This document shows positions 36,640-46,415 of a stretch of DNA of 64,000 bases, one piece after another. Position 1 is the first letter of the stretch, and each line of letters begins with the position of its first letter. The notes beneath the pieces were generated by a model. It had not been told where the DNA came from. It did not search any database and worked only from the letters and a program-made list of their open reading frames with translations. This stretch comes from Xiphydria camelus (lineage: Eukaryota; Arthropoda; Insecta; Hymenoptera; Xiphydriidae): assembly GCA_963678675.1 (NCBI GenBank), contig OY783196.1, forward strand, positions 17,788,138 to 17,852,137, written 5' to 3'. The position numbers were made by a program, and so were the translations under genes.

Positions 36640-38663
36640 GTTCGCGCAGCAGCGGCGCGAACATTCCGCCCGCCTTCGACGGTCCGTCGAAAGTGTGAGG
36701 CCGCCCGCCTTGAGAGGTAATGCTGTCCACTGCTGTACCAACTGAGCTATCGAAGGAATATAGGCAGGCAACCGCCCGCCATGGAGGTTGTTGCTGCTCG
36801 TCAGTAGTTGCTGTCGTCCCTGCCAGGAGACGGCATAGTTTTACCGTCGGCCTGGTAAGAGTTCCGTTGGATGTACGGATGGTGGCGACTCGAACGATGC
36901 CGTCTGGACCCGGATGCAGACCCGTAATTCTGGCCAGTAGCCACTTCGTTGGTGGGAGACGATCGTCGATCACCACTACCAATTCGCCCACCGAAGGCGG
37001 GGACAATGGAGAGGTCCATTTGTTTGGAGCTTGAAGTGTGTGGAGATACTCCCGGGACCATCGGGACCATAGATGCTTGGTCATCTGCCTCAGCTGCTGC
37101 CATCGAGTCAATCGATTGGTGTCTTCCTCGGTTAGGCGAGGTGCTGGTGGGCTGATGATGGCCTGCCCGATTAGAAAGTGGCCTGGAGTCAAGGCTGCCA
37201 GGTCGGAGGGGTCTTCGTTAAGCGCGTGAAGCGGTCTGGAATTTAGACACGCTTCAACCTCGGCCAGCAACGTGGATAACTCTTCGAATGTGAGCGTGTG
37301 ATTGCCAATCACCCGGCGCAGATGGTGTTTTACAGAGCGTACGCCGGCCTCCCAGATTCCCCCAAAGTGTGGAGCCGCGGGAGGGATGAATTGCCACTCC
37401 GTGCCGTCGTTGGCTAATTGAGCGGCGATTGGCCCTCCTTCGGCTATAGCGATCCGGAGTTGTGTCGGAAGCTACCGGTAGGCGCCGACGAAGGTGGTTC
37501 CCCGATCGCTGTAGACGATGGTGGGAATGCCTCTGCGAGCCGAGAGACGTTTGAAGGCCTCAGAAGAGTAGTTGCTGACTACTTCCAAGTGTATGGCGCG
37601 TGTAGCCAGACAGACGAATACCGCTATATAGCCCTTGTAGCTACGATGTCCACGGCCCTTTATCGCTCGGACGTCGATAGGCCCAGCGTAGTCCACGCCA
37701 GTTCGCAAAAACGGACGAGATGGTGTGACCCTGGCCGTTGGAAGGTCCGCCATGGGAGGCTGAATCGGGTTCGCCCGACGGCGTATGTATGTGACACACC
37801 GGTGGATTACGCTCCGAACCAAGTCTCGTGCCCGAGGGATCCATACAGTTCGGCGTAGGTAGCTCATGGTTAACTAGGTGCCTCCATGCAGCGTGCGATG
37901 ATGCGCATGGATGACGAGCAATAACGTCACCCTTGAATTTCGAGGTAGGATCACCGGGTGAGCTTCCGCCGGTGACAGCTCCGAGTGACGTAGTCGTCCG
38001 CCTACACGGAGTAGCCCTTCCTCGCAGAAAAAGGGTTCTAAATTCAGTAGAGGGCTCTGCCGGGACAATGGTATCTGTCGTTCAATGTAGTGGATCTCCT
38101 TTTGGAAGAAAATCCGCTGAGTGATGCGGAATAGCTTCACTTTGGCTGCGGCTATCTCGAGCCCGGACAGTGGTCGGGCTGGTGCGTGAGAACGCCGCAA
38201 GAAGCGGAGGGTGTAAGCCATAACCCTCTCCAGTTGCAGGAACGTTAACCCTCGCTGTACCGGGGCCCAGTCCTCGGGTTCGGTGCGAGCGAGGTGAACC
38301 ACCGAGCGCGCTTCGGGAAGCACTTCGCCCGTAGTCCCGTACTCCTGAAGTGGCCAAGCGGTCGATGGTCGTGCCAGCCAGTTCGGTTCAATCCACCACA
38401 AGCTGTGCGCCCGCAAGGCGCTTGGTGGCAGGCCTTGAGTGGCACAATCTACCGGGTTGTCGTGCATGGGTACGTGTCTCCAGGTAGCCAATGGAAGCTT
38501 CGACTGGATCGAGGCCACGCGATGGGCCACGAAGGTTTTCCAACGAGTAGGATGTCCCTGTAGCCAACTGAGAACGATGGTAGATTCCGTCCCAATCTGA
38601 CCCTATGAGCCACAGCTCCTGCAACAACAACTTGGCAATAACTACGGACGGGGCGAGCCAGCC
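36640..38663 (-). pseudogene. BEL/Pao pol 3' part: RNase H tail, integrase, C-terminal domain
   Basis: The 5' end reads GWLAP..., the motif closing BEL reverse transcriptase. Next come an RNase H tail with WRHVPMHDNPVDCATQGLPP, an integrase zinc-binding part with HHRTLHGGT, then GVDYAGPIDV, SDRGTTF and WEAGV, which supply the D, D and E of the catalytic triad. The C-terminal domain follows, with ACLNSRPL and TPGHFLIG. Breaks seen: a frameshift near 38540, TAG at 37874-37876 directly after HGGT, and TAG at 37472-37474 directly after VGAYR. In addition the second zinc Cys is Tyr (CVTY near 37790). These are single-base changes, so the copy is dead but not ancient. Confidence 0.8.
36723..36756 (-). 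other. tRNA-Tyr-like 5' half
   Basis: On the minus strand CCTTCGATAGCTCAGTTGGT (starting at 36756) followed by ACAGC.GTGGAC matches the acceptor 5' strand, D arm and start of the anticodon arm of insect tRNA-Tyr as I remember it. The match stops before the anticodon and no 3' half follows. It lies just 3' of the BEL integrase C-terminal domain. Confidence 0.6.
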
Positions 38664-38960
38664 TTTTTTTTTTCTTTTTTTTTTTATAGAAAGGCAAATG
38701 CATTTACGCACCATCTCGACGGGTCTAGCCAACGACCCGGAGGTGTGTGGGACTCGGGTTGTCCTGCGACGAGAAAGTGCAGTGTCGCAGGGCCCACTAC
38801 CCACTAAACCCTTCTTGCCTTCTCAGCCTCGTACCTCTCCCCGAAGGGTGAGTTGGAGGTGCCCGGTATCGCCTCTTCAAGAAAAAGGGCATATGCACTG
38901 TAACACCTCCGAGGCGAGAGCGCGTCGCTCACTTCACCAAAGTTTGGCTTGCGACGTCTG
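38664..38960 (-). mobile_element. Candidate 3' end of a non-LTR retrotransposon
   Basis: On the minus strand ATTTGCCTTTCTATAAAAAA with an A-rich tail (interrupted by one G) ends exactly at the BEL GWLAP codons. A 3' poly(A) joined to a foreign sequence is what a 5'-truncated LINE insertion leaves. No ORF2 sequence is recognisable upstream, so the family is unknown. The RT core of the BEL element is missing on the far side. Confidence 0.4.
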
Positions 38961-40449
38961 CGGTGACGTCGCCAAGGTCGCTCACTCACGCGCGTGTGCG
39001 CGTAACCTTGACGACACTACCACTTGATGACCACGCGCGACGGTGATTACGCATCCGCAGCAGCAGCAGCAACGGCGAGACTCTGCGCGAGAATCCCCCG
39101 TCGCGTGCCGCGCGCACGACCGCGCACTCGCACTCCGTCGTGGCTGTTTGTGATGATTGGAAGGGTGTTCAGGGATGAAGTCCTCGGCGGGTACTTCGAT
39201 GTGGTGACGGATGAGCGAGTGAATGAGTGCGTGTAAGTAAAAATGTAACGAAATGCGTGCGCGCGCGATAAACGTAAGAATGTGTAACGGGAACTGATAC
39301 GTTGTATTAACAGTGATTATGATGATGATTGTATGCTGAGTCGACATCATAAAGGATAAGAAACAATGAAGAGCAATGAGAGAGTGGGCTTGATGGGGGT
39401 AGGAGGGAGGGATGAATAGTGGTCGCTTCTCCATGCATGCGCGCGCAAGTATTGCGCGTGTCCGCGCACACTCGCGTACATGCATCGCTTCTCTCGCGCT
39501 TCGCATCGCGCGCGCACCAATTCTCGGTTGGCGTTCGCACGCGGGGCGAGGAAGCTCCATCTCCGCGTGTAATCTCTATCATATCACCGTTCCGACGACG
39601 ACAATGTTCGCGGCGGAAGGGACGAGTCCACGTTTGGAATGTTCGTCGCGTTATTTATTACGCGTGTGCCATTCGTGCTATTTCGAGCGGAAGGAACAAA
39701 GACTACGCGCAATCGGAAGGATTGCGCGAGTTCCGCGGGTATATTCGTACACGCTTACCGTCGACGCGCCAGAGCGCACGCGCATCTGGTGTCAATCGGT
39801 CGGCTATCTTAAAGTATCCGCGCGCGCGCACAGTAATTACGCGCGGCGTGGTGCTGATCTAGTAGCTCACCGTGCACGTCCGGAAGGGCTGCTCACGGGC
39901 CACATGGATGCGTGCGTTGTACGCATATCGCTTCCCTTGATAACGCGAAGGGAAAGCGCGGGCGCACTAGTTTCCCCGGCGCGAGCGCCTTTCGCTCTCC
40001 CTCTCTGTTTGATTCGTCCGCTCGTTAATATGCTCACCCGACAGTCGTCACGAAAGGACCGCGTCACACGAGCGATACGGTCCACTTGCCACGCGCGAGT
40101 ACGTAGGGAGCTAAATAAATATTTAATGATTAATGAATCATTATATACAAACCCCGTGCAACCGGAAGGGCTGCACGGGTATCGCGGGTGCGCTGCGGCA
40201 CGCGTGTGTTAATCTCTAAGACGGCGCGAGCGAGAGCGAGAGAGCGCGCGACGCGGGCGAGAAACGCCCGGATCGCACGCACCCGCGCTGCTCGGCGTAA
40301 TGCGTAATCTAGTCGCGCATCACTCTTCGCATGGGACGTGTAGCGCGGGCGAGCCAGCCTAGCAGATCGAATAGGCGCGCGATGTGAGAGTATGCTGCGC
40401 TTTGTAACCGCGCTCCGTGTCGATGAGGTGGCTCTGAACCCGAATGCGT
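38961..40449. other. CGCG-rich sequence replacing the BEL RT core
   Basis: Both strands have long but low-complexity Arg/Ala/His-rich frames, without RT motifs such as YxDD. The composition is like the CpG-rich LTRs of some BEL elements, but I cannot assign it. Confidence 0.4.
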
Positions 40450-41195
40450 CGTTGTCCGGGAAAGCGATTCGGTACATCCACCAGAGTAGAGGTATGGTCG
40501 CTAGCTCGACCAGGCGTCTCTCAAGTCGAGGGTAGCAGCAGAGGACGATGGCTTCGGAGTTGCCGAACTCCGCCTTGGATGGGGAAGCCCGTAGCGTCAG
40601 CCAGACGGTAAAGCGACCGTCTGGTTGCCGTGTGCCTGCGAGAATAGGCTCCCTCGCCAGGCGTCTCTCACATCGAGAGTAGTCGGTCGAAGCGCTGGCC
40701 TCGGAGTAATCGGACGCCGCCTTAGCTGGTGAAGGCCGCGATGGCACCCAGACGGTAAAGCGACCGTCGAGCCATTGTGTGCCTGCGAGTGTAGGTTCCT
40801 TCGCCAGGCATCTCTCAAGTCGAGAGTAGTAGTTTGAAACGGTGGCCTCGTAGTCGTCGAGCGCCGCCTCAGGAGTGGAGTCGACGAGGATAGCGTCCTT
40901 CGCCGAACGTCTCTCGGGCCGAGAGTAGCAGTCTGAAGCGGTGGCCTTGTAGGCGCCGAGCGCCGCCACAGAAGTTGAGTCGGCGAGGATAGTGTCCTTC
41001 GTCGGTCTCTCGGGCTGAGAGTAGCGATCTGAAGCGGTGGCCTTGTAGTCGGCGAGCGCCGCCTCAGAATGTGAGGATTGGAGAAACAGTCGGACGGTAA
41101 AGGGCCCGTCGAGCCCGCAAGTACGGGTCGATACTACGTGACCATCGCAAGCAGCCTCCTCCTGGTCCCAGGGTGCGATGTTCCCAGGCACCTCC
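40450..41195 (-). repeat. Tandemly amplified BEL pre-RT segment
   Basis: The minus strand encodes five diverged repeats of the segment just before BEL reverse transcriptase, whose usual form is a GRFTV.LP stretch followed by LERRL. Seen here are DGPFTVRL, DGRFTVWV and DGRFTVWL, and ERRLA/ERRSA/ERCLA-type motifs near 40505, 40660, 40815, 40910 and 41000. Unit lengths are about 155 bp with the GRFTV part and 95 bp without it. The frame stays open across the array (40130-41191), although downstream RT is gone. Confidence 0.7.
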
Positions 41196-41471
41196 TCGAG
41201 TTCCCGGAATTGCTAAAGCTCCTCCGAGATGCGCGCGCTAGCGCTGTGGAGCGAGTCGCTTTCGTTCGAGCGTGTGGCTGCACCTCCGGCTACAGCTCCA
41301 GAGAGGATCCAACCTAGTCGGGTGGATTGAGCCACTGGAATACCTGGCTTGCCGCGTCGGATCACCGACAATGGTATCGGCGAAGGTATGAGTCCCCAAC
41401 ACGGCGTCAATGCTCGACGAAAAGCCAGGGTCGGAATTGGCCGGTACCAACCCCTGCAGTTGTATTCGGTC

Positions 41472-42494
41472 CTACTCCAACGCTAGTACGTTGGGTTTGG
41501 TACGAAGCCGTGACAGTACCAAAACATGGAGCGGTCGTTGATCGGCGATGGAGATCATCGAATCCAGGTGCGTCGGGTGACGTACGGCTCGTAGCAGTTG
41601 AGCCGCGGTTTCCGAAGTAAAGCTCACTTCGAAACCCACATCGAACAGTGCTCGAAGCACCACGGAGCGGCCATCCCTGGAGCGCGGTCGAATTCGAGCG
41701 GTCGCAAATAGTCCGCGAACCTCGAACAGTGAAGGACGCGTCAAATACGCCAACGCTTGGCTGGACGTCGTAGTCGTGGTAGACGTAGTAGCAGGTAACC
41801 CCGGTGCCGACGTCTGCGAAGTGGACTCGGCCGGTCCCTCGTGGAGCAACGAGTGGTGGTTGCCAGAGCAGATTTGGCAACGCTTGACCGACGAGCAATC
41901 CGCGGAGAGGTGTCCGCTGGATAGGCAGTTGCCGCACAAGCGCAGTTCGGCGACCTTCTGCTGGCGCCGAGACACTGACTCACCCCGAAACACGTGACAG
42001 AACAAAATGAAGTGATTGCCGTTGCACTGGACGCACCGCTTCCGTGGATTCTGACTGGCCACGTGGTGGGACTTCGGTCTGGACGCGAGAGTCCTCGCGG
42101 GTGCAGGTACCGGAGCGGAAGTAGCCGTTGGACCAACCGCTTCGAGAACACGAACACATCCCTCGAGTCGCTTAGACGTGTCTGGAGCCGGAGCGACCTC
42201 GACCTCGGTCAGCATCTCCGTCATCCGAGACTTGTTGTCCGTGTAGACCGTCTTTGCCGACGTGTATACGTCTTCGGTGAAGTACCTATGGTCCGCACGT
42301 TGCACTGGTGATGCGAGGGATAGTTCCCGGTCTCCGTCCTGGAACTTCTCCCAATAGCCATCAAGTATGTTGAGGCGTACGCGGATGGCTTCCGCGGTGA
42401 CGTTATCACGGCCGATCTTTATCAAGTTCTCGTACACACGAGCGATACGGACTAGTAGTTCCTCTTGATAGGCAGCGACTTGCTCGAACGACAT
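41472..42494 (-). pseudogene. BEL/Pao Gag with zinc knuckles, start of protease
   Basis: The start at 42494 (MSFEQVAAYQEELL) is preferred to an upstream Met because it fits the usual BEL Gag beginning. Residues 1-120 resemble the DUF1759-type Gag domain. Cys/His motifs follow: CVQCNGNHFILFC (CX2CX3HX4C), CGNCLSSGHLSADC (CX2CX4HX4C) and CQICSGNHHSLLH. The protease begins ALFDVGFEVSF, where the family has D-T/S-G, so the second catalytic-motif residue is changed. The frame ends at 41472; protease continuation is found in other frames (PVAQSTRLGWILSG near 41290-41340). Downstream pol is broken. Confidence 0.75.
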
Positions 42495-42558
42495 GGTCGA
42501 AATTACGCGCACTTGCCAACACTCACTTGCACGATATTTCACTCACTCACTGCCCGAT

Positions 42559-42576
42559 CCGGCTCGCGAAGGACCA
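42559..42576 (-). other. BEL primer-binding-site candidate
   Basis: On the minus strand TGGTCCTTCGCGAGCCGG starts 2 nt after the terminal ACA of the right end block, the expected place for a tRNA primer site. The primer tRNA is not assigned. Confidence 0.5.
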
Positions 42577-42578
42577 AA

Positions 42579-42858
42579 TGTTCCGGCGGAAAGTTGATGA
42601 GATCGCTGGATCGGAATTGGATCGGACGGTGGTGATGGAATACACAGGCGGGTCGCAGTTTCCGTGTGAAATATTATTATTATGCACAAGTGAGGTTTAC
42701 TAGAGAGCGTCTTCCGGCGAGCTCTCTTGACCTCTTGTAAACCTCACTTTGTTCATAATAATAATATTTCACACGGAACTGCGACCCGCCTGTGTATTCC
42801 ATCACCACCGTCCGATCCAATTCCGATCCAGCGATCTCATCAACTTTCCGCCGGAACA
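42579..42858. repeat. Palindromic terminal block of the BEL element
   Basis: TGTTCCGGCGGAAAGTTGAT at the left is mirrored exactly at 42858. Arms of about 125 bp flank a 37-bp loop that is itself partly palindromic (GAGAGC...GCTCTC). The segment 34719-34872 matches this block read from the right, including the loop, and ends abruptly after CTCTCTAGTA. Confidence 0.75.
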
Positions 42859-42872
42859 CCGGCTATATACCA

Positions 42873-44104
42873 TGTAATTGGTTTCGGCTCGGCGTTGATA
42901 AATCAGTCAAAATATGTTCTTTTATATGTACCTAATAAATACGATTATGTATAATATACGTGCAATATACGAAAAAAGTCGTGTAAAAACAGTTCCGTAT
43001 AAAAAAAAATACACGTATATTAACTATACGTTATAATACGTGTATCTTACGCACCTTTCATACGTGTGGTAATGAGAAACGTTAAACCCACACATAAAAA
43101 CGGTTCTCTATTAATTAAAATGGTGAGGTTCTTGAACACGTATAATATATTTGTTCAATATATGTGCGATACACATTTTGAGTTTATGTTTATCAAACCG
43201 ACCATAAGTCCGTATTGCTGATACAAATTATAACTATACGTAGTTTATACGTATATTTGTGTCGAAGCGTATAAAATGCGTACGTATTAACTGTACGTTT
43301 ATTTAATAACATATTATAACCCGTATATCTTATCCACCTTTTATACGTATGGTAATGAAAAACATTAAATCCACGTATAAAGATGATTCTCCACTAATTG
43401 AAAAGGTGTAATTAATTCGTATTTTGTCCGCATTCTGCACATAAAACGTTCATTTACGTATAATTTAAACGTTGATAAATCAGTTGATGGGGCGGACATC
43501 CACCCGAAGAATATAGTACCCGTATCAACTATTTTTATATGTTTATTATACGTAACCATGTTTATTCGATACAGATGAAGCGTGAGCAGGAGAGATTAAT
43601 ATAGGTACCTATCTGCTTCTTCCTAATCACTGCATCTGGGTGAAGAAAAAGAGTTCGAAAATCCTTCGATAAAATTGAAAGCGTTGATATCGTCTATATT
43701 TCAAGGTTTCCCATTAGAATAAAGAAGCAGCTGTCTTCTGACTTACTCTGACACCATTGAAATTCATCATGTTACTTAATTGTACCTACACCTAGTATAC
43801 ACTGCGTTATGCACTCTCAATCAGTGTCAATTGCGCATGCTACACTCAATTCGAGTGTGCCGCACCGCCCAATGGAGCGTACGATGTACTTGGATGTAAA
43901 CTGATACGATGCTTTTTAATAAATAAATAATTCTTACTCGCTTGAACGTCGTTTCTTGATCAGGAAAAATGTACGTACCGCTGGTACACATTTGGAAAAA
44001 CACAATATCGCTATAATCACAAACTATGCAGTTATTGCAAAATATAACACGATTGTAAAAGGTTTGTTTTCAATTCAAAATTCCAAAAACGTGCAAAATC
44101 TGCA
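42873..44104. other. Non-coding; diverged duplication with TACGTATA motifs at 42893-43480
   Basis: A segment near 43030-43140 (ATAATACGTGTATCTTACGC, GGTAATGAGAAACGTTAAAC) recurs diverged at 43312-43420, a period of about 282 bp. GTTGATAAATCAGT occurs at 42893 and 43471. No gene is recognised. Confidence 0.5.
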
Positions 44105-44525
44105 TACCGTATGTCCGAGCTCAAACCGCTCAAGCGCCGATACCTATGGCCGATAACTTGAAATTTGTCTTCAGCAGTGTTTGCCGACGGTTGAAAATTT
44201 GATAGTTAGAGATGGCTTGAGAAGAGTGCGCTGTGTGTACTGCGTGAGAGCGAAAAGTGTCAAACGTCTGATTTCCCGATAGCTGTCAATTCGGCAGATC
44301 GAAGTGTTTCGTCTATTATTCAATACTTCGATCTCTCCAATTGACAGCTATCGAGAAATCAGACGTTTTACACTTTTCGCTCTCACACAGTACATACAGC
44401 GCACTCTTCTGAAGCCATCTCTAACTATCAAATTTTCAACCGTCGGCAAACACTGCCGAAGACAAATTTTAAGTTATCGGCCATAGGTATCGGCGCTTGA
44501 GCGGTTTGGGCTCGGACATACGGTA
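44105..44525. mobile_element. Foldback MITE, CCGTATGTCC family, copy 2
   Basis: Element 44107-44523 between TA dinucleotides. It opens CCGTATGTCCGAGC.CAAAC and closes with the mirror, and almost the whole 417 bp folds back on itself around TCTATTATTCAATACTTCGA. The inner third matches the interior of the copy at 50337-50711, although the outer arms differ. Confidence 0.85.
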
Positions 44526-44837
44526 CACCATCATTACCGTATGTCCCACTCTGTACCGTATGTCCCACCCCGATAGCCAGGTGGCTTCACAGTGGTGGCA
44601 CTGTGGGACCACGCGGTGACTTATGTCTGTTCCAACCGCCCCCGATAGCCACCCCGATAGCCAAGTTTCGTCACTACGAGCGCACTGTGCCGTCACGCGG
44701 TGGATTTAGGAAACATCACAGTGACCTTATCGTGCGTGCCCCCGCGGACGTCACAGTGGCGACACGGAGTGGCAACGGCGAGTGAGGTTACTGTGACTGC
44801 ACAGCGATCGTCACTACACCCGGGCTCACGGAATCTG
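44526..44837. repeat. Fragments of CCGTATGTCC elements and CACAGTG-rich repeat
   Basis: Two ends (TACCGTATGTCC at about 44535 and 44554) are followed by CCCCGATAGCCAGGTGGCTT and CACAGTGG.GGCACTGTGGGACCACGCGGTGAC, which also occurs at 35610-35690 and 54290-54350 in the other orientation. Confidence 0.6.
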
Positions 44838-45009
44838 TCGCTGGTGACTTTTTTTAAATGTTATTTTTAAACGTACTAACCAATGATTAATCAATCCTCG
44901 TGCTTTCATTAACGAGAGTAGACGTCACCGTAGCTAATGAGGGCATGAGAATTAATTGTTCACTGGTTAGTACGTTTAAAAATAAGGTTTAAAAAAAGTC
45001 ACCAGCGAC
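44838..45009. repeat. Inverted repeat, ~55-bp arms
   Basis: GTCGCTGGTGACTTTTTTTAAA and TTTTTAAACGTACTAACCA are mirrored at 44965-45009. The loop of about 60 bp is unique. Confidence 0.75.
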
Positions 45010-45148
45010 AGATTTCGTGAGCACGGGTGTACAACAGCACTGTGCAGTCATGCGGTGCGCTTTCAAAATAATTGTCGGTATGTAGATTTTGCAAAAAGGG
45101 AACGCACACAGTGACTTTATCCGCCTAGAGGTGTCGCTTTTTTTTTCG

Positions 45149-45250
45149 TGCCCCACCGGGATTTGAACCTGCGATCTTTGGGATATCCTATGCCAGATGC
45201 CTCGAGACTGGGAAACGTTTTCGCATTCTACCAATTACGCCACCGACTCT
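45149..45250 (-). repeat. tRNA-like SINE head, copy 2
   Basis: On the minus strand: GAGTCGGTGGCGTAATTGGT with A-box pattern, then B box GGTTCAAATCC, GGGGCAC, an A-run and GCGACA. It is about 100 nt, with poor acceptor pairing. It differs from copy 1 mainly in the variable region, and the next 60 bp are also alignable, so the pair defines a repeat family. Confidence 0.65.
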
Positions 45251-45440
45251 TCGAGAGACGTTGGTAGACTCCAGTCATATACCGGGTCTCCACTTATGTT
45301 GTATACATAGGACGATATAGGGAAGCTGCACGAACCGGCGAACAGTGCCCCCTAGTGATCGCTGCTGGAATATAGTTGGTATAAACAAAACGTGTCAGTA
45401 AATTTTTTTAAGTCGGTGTTTTCTTCGTGTAATGTAATTT

Positions 45441-45635
45441 TTGAAGTATTTTGTGCATTTGTTTCCAAAAATGGACAAAGTTATTCGCTGTGGGTTTGAA
45501 AAAATTTATTTCCATAATAACAGACCATCAGAAGTGCTAAAAGGAGAGAAATTATGTGAAGCAAAACATGTGATAAATGTTCAGGAAATAGAACACCATG
45601 GACTGTTTTTTATAACTAGACATGTTATAAGATAA
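45441..45635 (+). CDS. Short frame, possibly part of a SWIM-type transposon protein
   Basis: The 64-residue translation includes CGFEKIYFHNNRPSEVLKGE and AKHVINVQEIEHHGLFFITR. It resembles the region N-terminal to SWIM fingers in insect transposon-encoded proteins (GHV.NV-type motif), but no zinc finger follows; the frame stops at 45635. It runs toward the THAP gene on the other strand. It is probably a remnant. The start codon is not secure because an upstream Met and a second Met at codon 11 are both possible. Confidence 0.3.
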   Translation: MKYFVHLFPKMDKVIRCGFEKIYFHNNRPSEVLKGEKLCEAKHVINVQEIEHHGLFFITRHVIR

Positions 45636-45647
45636 ATGTCTATCAAT

Positions 45648-46415
45648 TTACCCCCTTATTAATTTTACCCCCTTTATAAAGTTATTTCCATCTAAGGAAT
45701 TTTCAAACACAAAATATTCTTTATATGTTTCGTAAGAGTCAAAACAACACTGTGTTTCAACACTACTTTTTGTATTGACGGGATGGATTATTATTCTTTC
45801 AACCTCTTCATCTTCATTGTCAGCTTGTATCACCTGCGTAATTTTAGGGCTGAAAACAGTTTCAGAAGTGCGGTCGATCCTTTTCATATATCTTTCAAAA
45901 CGAGAAATAGCTGCGTCTCCGCTTCTATTGAAATTTGGGACCGTGTCGCAGAGAATATAGTTGGAATATACGCAGGATGAGACTGCATGGTACTTCGTTG
46001 GCCTTCAATAAAATGTGCACTACATATTTTTGAATATTTTGTTGGTACCCATAGGGTTCGTTCCAACGAACACGAGAACTGGTTCTGAACTCGACGGAGT
46101 GTGCGCAGTCTGATTTTTGGGACGGCTAGATCAGACTACGCACACTCCGTCGAGTTCAGAACCAGTTCTCGTGTTAGTTGGAACGAACCTATAAAGAACC
46201 ATCCTCACTGAAATATTGCAATGATAATAATTTTGTTCTCAACGATTACTAACCTAAACTAACTTTTTTCAGTTAACAGCTTTTATCCACTGCTGTCACC
46301 TTCCCATTTCGTAGGATTTACCCGGGAATGAGTAAAACTTAATATTACTGTTTTCGCAAGAATTTTCAGCATTTTTGCAATTAGTAACACAACAGTTTCG
46401 CTCCGATTTAGGCAT
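45648..46415 (-). pseudogene. THAP-domain protein pseudogene, two exons, interrupted by a MITE
   Basis: Exon 1 starts at 46415 (MPKSERNCCVTNCKNA) and gives the first Cys pair of a C2CH THAP zinc finger, then FYSFPGK. Intron 46208-46263 (56 bp) has GTTAGT and TTTCAG borders. Exon 2 reads EDGSL, is cut by the MITE at 46062-46199, and resumes WVPTKYSKICSAHFIEG, the CxxH part and conserved Pro of the domain, then YIPTIF. Two TGA codons in exon 1 stand where Arg CGA would be expected. A frameshift near 45890 links to an acidic C-terminal stretch (QADNEDEEVERIIIHP). THAP domains bind DNA in transposases and their domesticated relatives; this copy is dead. Confidence 0.75.
46062..46199. mobile_element. 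Palindromic MITE inside the THAP exon
   Basis: AGGTTCGTTCCAACGAACAC...CTCGACGGAGTGTGCGCAGTC is mirrored to ...GGAACGAACCT with a loop of about 20 bp. ATA flanks each side. Removing the element with one ATA restores an in-frame SL-WV junction in the THAP domain, so the boundaries are secure. Confidence 0.85.

Larger units (their letters stand above)
34719..42858 (-). mobile_element. BEL/Pao LTR retrotransposon, rearranged and dead
   Basis: CCGGC at 34714-34718 and 42859-42863 flanks the insertion as a 5-bp target duplication, typical for BEL/Pao. The ends read TGTTCCGGCGG inward on both sides. Coding pieces are in minus-strand order: Gag (41472-42494), protease fragments (41200-41700), a multiplied pre-RT segment (40450-41190), RNase H tail, integrase and C-terminal domain (36640-38663). 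The RT core is absent. At least two point nonsense mutations and several frameshifts break pol. The right terminal block is a palindrome, and the left one matches it in inverted orientation, so normal direct LTRs are not visible. A candidate polypurine tract (GAAGGCGGGCGGAA, 36662-36675, read on the minus strand) is followed by TGTTCG, which may be the start of an original 3' LTR. Confidence 0.75.
31205..42872. mobile_element. Decayed DNA transposon with ~0.6-kb inverted repeats, split by a BEL element
   Basis: The left arm (31205-31858) and right arm (34158-34718) are inverted copies: ATAACCATATGAAAACTGGC and CACAGGAAAATATATGT.ATGCACCATCATGTAGCTAT are mirrored near 34710 and 34560-34610, and both inner ends carry CCGCCGTTTTC and CAACTT. 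A BEL/Pao element inserted at 34718 pushed the last few bases of the right arm to about 42864-42872. The only coding content is a degenerate minus-strand gene (32640-34110) with DDE_Tnp_4-like and SWIM sequences. A further TIR element sits at 31858-32441. Confidence 0.65.

Noticed and set aside
38982..40212. Long overlapping frames on both strands
   Set aside because: CGCG-rich low-complexity sequence inside the broken BEL element; no protein motif.
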